Below are positions 61,203 to 64,000 of a stretch of DNA of 64,000 nucleotides, piece after piece. Origin of the DNA: Opitutaceae bacterium (lineage in GTDB: Bacteria; Verrucomicrobiota; Verrucomicrobiia; Opitutales; Opitutaceae); the NCBI GenBank assembly GCA_024233285.1, contig JACKPU010000001.1, positions 186,001 through 250,000 of the forward strand, given 5' to 3'. The number at the start of each line of letters is the position of its first letter. Within the stretch, counting starts at the first letter, position 1. The position numbers and the translations under genes are program-made. The notes beneath the pieces were generated by a model, which was not told the origin of the DNA, did no database searches, and saw only the letters and a program-made list of their open reading frames with translations.

Positions 61203-61802
61203 TTACTTTTTCCGGGCACGCAGGGCCTGTTGGTAGGCTTTCCCGATCGCCCCGTCATAACTGTTCTCGAGTTGCGGATAAATCGCCATGGCGGCGGCCA
61301 GCGCCTGATTGAAACCCGGCTCCTGTCCGTGCTTCACGTGAAGATAAACGGCGTAATCATCCAGATTGTCGAAAGAGAGCGACGAGGTGCTGCGCACGAA
61401 TTTTTCCCCGCCTAACGCCGCCATTGCACCCATCTCCTTGCCCTTCTTCTTCATCAAACCTGAGGCCAGTCCGCCAAACGGCACCTTCGAGGCCACGGCT
61501 TTGCCTGCCGCTTCACCGGCCTTTTCACCGGCAAAGGAGCCGGCTTGCACGTTGAAAGTCTTCGTAGCCCACTCGGTCAGCGCACCCGATTCGTTGTAAG
61601 GCAGCACATACTTGCCCTTGGCGTTGGTTCGCGGAGCCGGCGCGTCGAGCTGGATGTCATATTGCTGGTATTTAGCGAGAAGTCGCACGACTTTGGACAT
61701 GACCGCTTGGGCTTTGACGAGATCGGCGACGGAATCGGCATGGAGCGCCGATGGGGTAAACAGGACCACGGACAGGAGAAACAAGGGAACGGAGCGTTTC
61801 AT
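61203..61802 (-). CDS. Secreted glycine-zipper-like protein
   Basis: A 199-residue exported protein (MKRSVPLFLLSVVLFTPSALHA signal). The mature part starts with a helix (VADLVKAQAVMSKVVRLLAKY), then has an Ala/Gly-rich stretch (AGSFAGEKAGEAAGKAVASK, VPFGGLASGLMKKKGKEMGA) like a glycine zipper, and ends with a globular helical portion (LDDYAVYLHVKHGQEPGFNQ, LAAAMAIYPQLENSYD). I do not recognise a family. It is the first gene of the minus-strand envelope cluster, 142 bases before the trypsin-like gene, so it may be a separate transcript. An in-frame upstream ATG at 61916 is rejected since its extra residues lack a signal-like character. Confidence 0.75.
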   Translation of the reverse strand: MKRSVPLFLLSVVLFTPSALHADSVADLVKAQAVMSKVVRLLAKYQQYDIQLDAPAPRTNAKGKYVLPYNESGALTEWATKTFNVQAGSFAGEKAGEAAGKAVASKVPFGGLASGLMKKKGKEMGAMAALGGEKFVRSTSSLSFDNLDDYAVYLHVKHGQEPGFNQALAAAMAIYPQLENSYDGAIGKAYQQALRARKK

Positions 61803-62036
61803 AAGAACCGAATATTGCAGGTTGGTGGATGGCGCGCGCCCGGCAGCAACCAGACGCAACGGGCTCAGGATGCTTTCCCTATGCTCGCAAATCAAGCCAC
61901 CCCTGCCCTGCCGCACTACGCAAACATGCGTATATGGCCCGCAAAGCCGGCATTGACGAAACGCTGCCCACGCGTATCACTCCAACCCGTTCGCTTCCGA
62001 CGAAGCCCAACCGCAACCCTCAACCACGGACCCATC

Positions 62037-62096
62037 ATGACCACTATTGTCATTCTCTTTTCTTCCCTGCCCGTGGCGGTTGCCGGTCGCGCGTAA
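62037..62096 (+). CDS. Possible 19-codon leader peptide upstream of rsgA
   Basis: A short reading frame, MTTIVILFSSLPVAVAGRA, ends 27 bases before a hairpin with a T-run (62124-62147), which in turn is about 80 bases upstream of rsgA. The Ile/Val/Leu content and position match a transcription-attenuation leader. No Shine-Dalgarno is visible and downstream genes are not amino-acid biosynthetic, so chance is possible. Confidence 0.3.
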   Translation: MTTIVILFSSLPVAVAGRA

Positions 62097-62123
62097 CATT
62101 TCGCGCCATTCTCCCTGATGACC

Positions 62124-62147
62124 AAGGCCGCCCGCGGGCGGCCTTTT
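62124..62147 (+). terminator. Intrinsic terminator-like hairpin upstream of rsgA
   Basis: A 9-bp stem (AAGGCCGCC/GGCGGCCTT) with loop CGCG is followed by a short T-run (TTTTGC). It lies in the 426-base gap between the divergent glycine-zipper gene and rsgA. The rest of that gap holds only the possible leader peptide, a GGCCGG/CCGGCC hairpin right after the terminator, and no other feature I can support. Confidence 0.6.
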
Positions 62148-62228
62148 GCTTGGCCGGTCACCGGCCGTGCCGCGCCCGCTAGCCGGACTGCGCGTTTTCA
62201 CCTCCCCTGCATCATCTCTGTTTTTACC

Positions 62229-63314
62229 ATGACTCTTGATTCCCTTGGTTGGAACGCCGCTTTCGCGGCCACATTCCCAATCACTTCCGATCTCCAGCCC
62301 GCCCGGGTCGTCTGTGCGCACAAACACGCCTGTGATGTGCTCACGCCAGCCGGGTTGTTCACCGCCGAATGCACCGGCCGTCTGCTGCATAAGGCCGCCA
62401 CCGCCGCCGACCTGCCCGTTGTGGGCGACTGGGTCGCGTTGCGTTTGCGTCCCGGCGAAATGCGCGGCGATATCCACGCCGTGCTGCCCCGGCGCACGCG
62501 TTTTTCGCGGCGCGCCGCCGGCACCCGCAGCGAAGAACAGGTCGTCGCCGCCAACCTCGACACGGTGTTCCTCGTCTCCGCGCTTGATCAAAACTACAAC
62601 CTGCGCCGGATCGAACGCTACCTCTTGCTCGCGTGGGAAAGCGGGGCCGACCCCGTCGTCGTGCTCAACAAAGCCGACCTCCACCCCGATTCCGCCGCGG
62701 CCTGTGAAGAAGTCGCCGCCATCGCCCCCGGCGTGCCCGTCGTGGGGTTGAGCGCGCTCGATGCTACCGGACTCGCGGCGCTGACGCCATGGCTTCAACC
62801 CGGCCGCACCGTCGCCCTGCTCGGCTCTTCCGGCGTCGGCAAGTCCACGCTCACCAACCGCCTGCTCGGCGCCGAAGTGCAGCTCACCTCCAACATCAGC
62901 AACGCGAACTACAAGGGGCGCCACACCACCACGCGCCGCGAACTCCTGGTCGCCCCATCGGGCGCCCTGATTATCGACACGCCGGGCATGCGCGAAATCC
63001 AGTTCTGGCAAAGCGACGCCGACGCGGTGGACGAAACCTTCGCCGACATCGAACAACTTGCCGCCGATTGCCGCTTTCACGATTGCCAGCATCACGGCGA
63101 GCCGGGCTGCGCGATTGCCGCCGCTTTGGAGGCTGGCGAACTCGATGACGGCCGCTGGCAAAGCTATCAAAAACTCCAGCGCGAACAGGCCCATGCCGCC
63201 CGCAATGCCGACGCCGTGCTCGATCGCGCCGCCCGCCAGTCGTGGAAGAAAATCAGCCAGCAGGCCCGGAAACACATCCGGCAAAAACACGCCGGGTATG
63301 ACACCCGGGATTGA
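62229..63314 (+). CDS. rsgA: Ribosome small-subunit-dependent GTPase A
   Basis: A 361-residue circularly permuted GTPase that helps mature the 30S subunit. An N-terminal OB-fold covers about 20-90, then motifs appear in the order G4 (VVVLNKADL), G1 (LLGSSGVGKSTLTNRLLG), G2-like (NYKGRHTTTRREL), G3 (IIDTPGMREIQFW). The C-terminal zinc knuckle is CRFHDCQHHGEPGCAI. The basic tail KKISQQARKHIRQKH is also typical. ATG at 62229 matches the family N-terminus (LDSLGWN). A longer in-frame reading starts at 62118, overlaps the terminator-like hairpin and is rejected. Confidence 0.95.
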   Translation: MTLDSLGWNAAFAATFPITSDLQPARVVCAHKHACDVLTPAGLFTAECTGRLLHKAATAADLPVVGDWVALRLRPGEMRGDIHAVLPRRTRFSRRAAGTRSEEQVVAANLDTVFLVSALDQNYNLRRIERYLLLAWESGADPVVVLNKADLHPDSAAACEEVAAIAPGVPVVGLSALDATGLAALTPWLQPGRTVALLGSSGVGKSTLTNRLLGAEVQLTSNISNANYKGRHTTTRRELLVAPSGALIIDTPGMREIQFWQSDADAVDETFADIEQLAADCRFHDCQHHGEPGCAIAAALEAGELDDGRWQSYQKLQREQAHAARNADAVLDRAARQSWKKISQQARKHIRQKHAGYDTRD

Positions 63315-63348
63315 CGCCACGGCCCGGCCACGAAACGCTTCATTCACC

Positions 63349-64000
63349 ATGTTCACGATCATCGGAGGCGACGGAAAGGAATACGGCCCGGCTACGGTTG
63401 AACAGATTCGCGCCTGGATCGGCGACGGGCGCGCCAATCTCGACACCCAAGCGCGGCGCACCGGCGAAGACCAGTGGCGGCGCTTGGGCGACTACCCCGA
63501 ATTCAGCAGCACGGGGGAACCGCAACCACCGCCAACCGGTTCCGCCCCGGTCCCAGCTGCCGGCCCAACCGCCAGTAGCACCTTCGCGGTTGACGCCAAC
63601 GACCTGATCGCCCGTGCGACCAAGCTCGACATCTTCGGCTGCATCCAGCGCGGCTGGACCAGCGGTCGCGCGAATTTTTGGCCGCTGCTCGGCGTGTCGA
63701 TTCTGGTCGGCCTGTGCGCGGCGATCGCCGGCTCAATCCCGCTGATCGGCATCCTGTCATCCTTGCTGCTCAACGGCGTGTTTTACGGCGGGCTCTATTT
63801 TTATTGCCTGAAGAAGGTGCGTGGCGAATCAACCGAACTGGGGGATGCCTTCAGCGGCTTCTCGGTCTGTTTCGTGCCGTTGATGCTGACAACGCTCGTG
63901 AGCGTGGTGCTGACTGTCCTCGGATTTTTCCTGCTGATCCTGCCAGGCATTTACTTGGTGGTCGCCTGGTTCTTCGCTTATCTGGTCGTGCGCGAAAAGC
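63349..64000 (+). CDS. GYF_2-domain membrane protein, truncated by the window
   Basis: This reading frame is open to the right edge (217 complete codons). Residues 1-50 (MFTIIGGDGKEYGPATVEQI, RAWIGDGRANLDTQARR) form a GYF_2 (DUF4339)-type domain. A Pro-rich linker (EPQPPPTGSAPVPAAGP) follows, then a membrane domain with at least three hydrophobic segments (LLGVSILVGLCAAIAGSIPL, FVPLMLTTLVSVVLTVLGFF, LLILPGIYLVVAWFFAYLVV) of the type found in bacterial DUF-annotated integral membrane proteins. The function is unknown. It begins 34 bases after the rsgA stop, so it could be cotranscribed. Confidence 0.8.
   Translation, partial: MFTIIGGDGKEYGPATVEQIRAWIGDGRANLDTQARRTGEDQWRRLGDYPEFSSTGEPQPPPTGSAPVPAAGPTASSTFAVDANDLIARATKLDIFGCIQRGWTSGRANFWPLLGVSILVGLCAAIAGSIPLIGILSSLLLNGVFYGGLYFYCLKKVRGESTELGDAFSGFSVCFVPLMLTTLVSVVLTVLGFFLLILPGIYLVVAWFFAYLVVREK

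Overview
The window looks like a chromosome segment from a high-GC Verrucomicrobiota bacterium, most likely an Opitutales/Opitutaceae relative. This is inferred from the style of the TonB-dependent receptor N-terminus (an acidic stretch followed by QLTPFEVESEKDYGY), a PEP-CTERM surface protein, the number of secreted carbohydrate-active enzymes, Na+/solute symporter plus Gfo/Idh/MocA cassettes, and weak Shine-Dalgarno sequences. I found no tRNA, rRNA, CRISPR array, transposase or phage gene.

Layout. (1) 1-2.6 kb, minus strand: the start of an SDR dehydrogenase, a zinc-type MDR dehydrogenase and an AGE-family sugar epimerase, with hairpin repeats between the first two. (2) 2.7-7.7 kb, plus: two tandem paralogues of about 775 residues that look like glycoside hydrolases of an unassigned family. 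(3) 7.7-11 kb: a minus-strand AraC regulator divergent from a PhyH-type dioxygenase and a ferritin-like diiron protein. (4) 11-17.6 kb, plus: an SSS symporter with an extra N-terminal domain, a Gfo/Idh oxidoreductase, an ABC exporter, a small secreted protein and an aldose-epimerase-like protein, converging on a minus-strand alpha-galactosidase (GH36 type). (5) 20-23 kb, plus: cysteine synthase family enzyme and a DsbD-like thiol:disulfide transporter. (6) 23.1-41.6 kb: a large minus-strand saccharolytic locus, interrupted once by a plus-strand exported RidA-like gene. It encodes GH43-like, M28 peptidase, GH127, GH78, DUF6807 and a PLP enzyme, plus three pairs of an alpha-toroid-like secreted protein with an Asp-box beta-propeller. 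A LacI regulator (41.9 kb, plus) diverges from it, and a TonB receptor follows. (7) 46-55 kb: mixed housekeeping and accessory genes (BamE-like lipoprotein, VOC protein, MFS transporter, asnS, PEP-CTERM protein, a three-repeat protein, an esterase, an RsuA-type pseudouridine synthase, YhbY, a small lipoprotein). (8) 55.5-61.8 kb, minus: an envelope operon with LpoB-like, YcfL-like and COG3014-like lipoproteins, a CsgG-like protein, a trypsin-like protease carrying a PEGA domain, and a secreted glycine-zipper protein. (9) 62-64 kb, plus: a possible leader peptide and terminator, rsgA, and the start of a GYF-domain membrane protein.

How it may work together. Region 6 is the most system-like part. 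Secreted toroid and propeller proteins probably act on or bind a complex polymer, the TonB receptor imports products, and GH78, GH127 and GH43 trim rhamnose- and arabinose-containing pieces. Near-identical 16-base motifs lie upstream of both the LacI gene and the divergent operon. GH127 is translationally coupled to a secreted M28 peptidase, which raises arabinosylated glycoprotein as a possible substrate. Functions for the toroid and propeller families, and for the tandem pair at 2.7-7.7 kb, are inferred only from fold-level resemblance and context.
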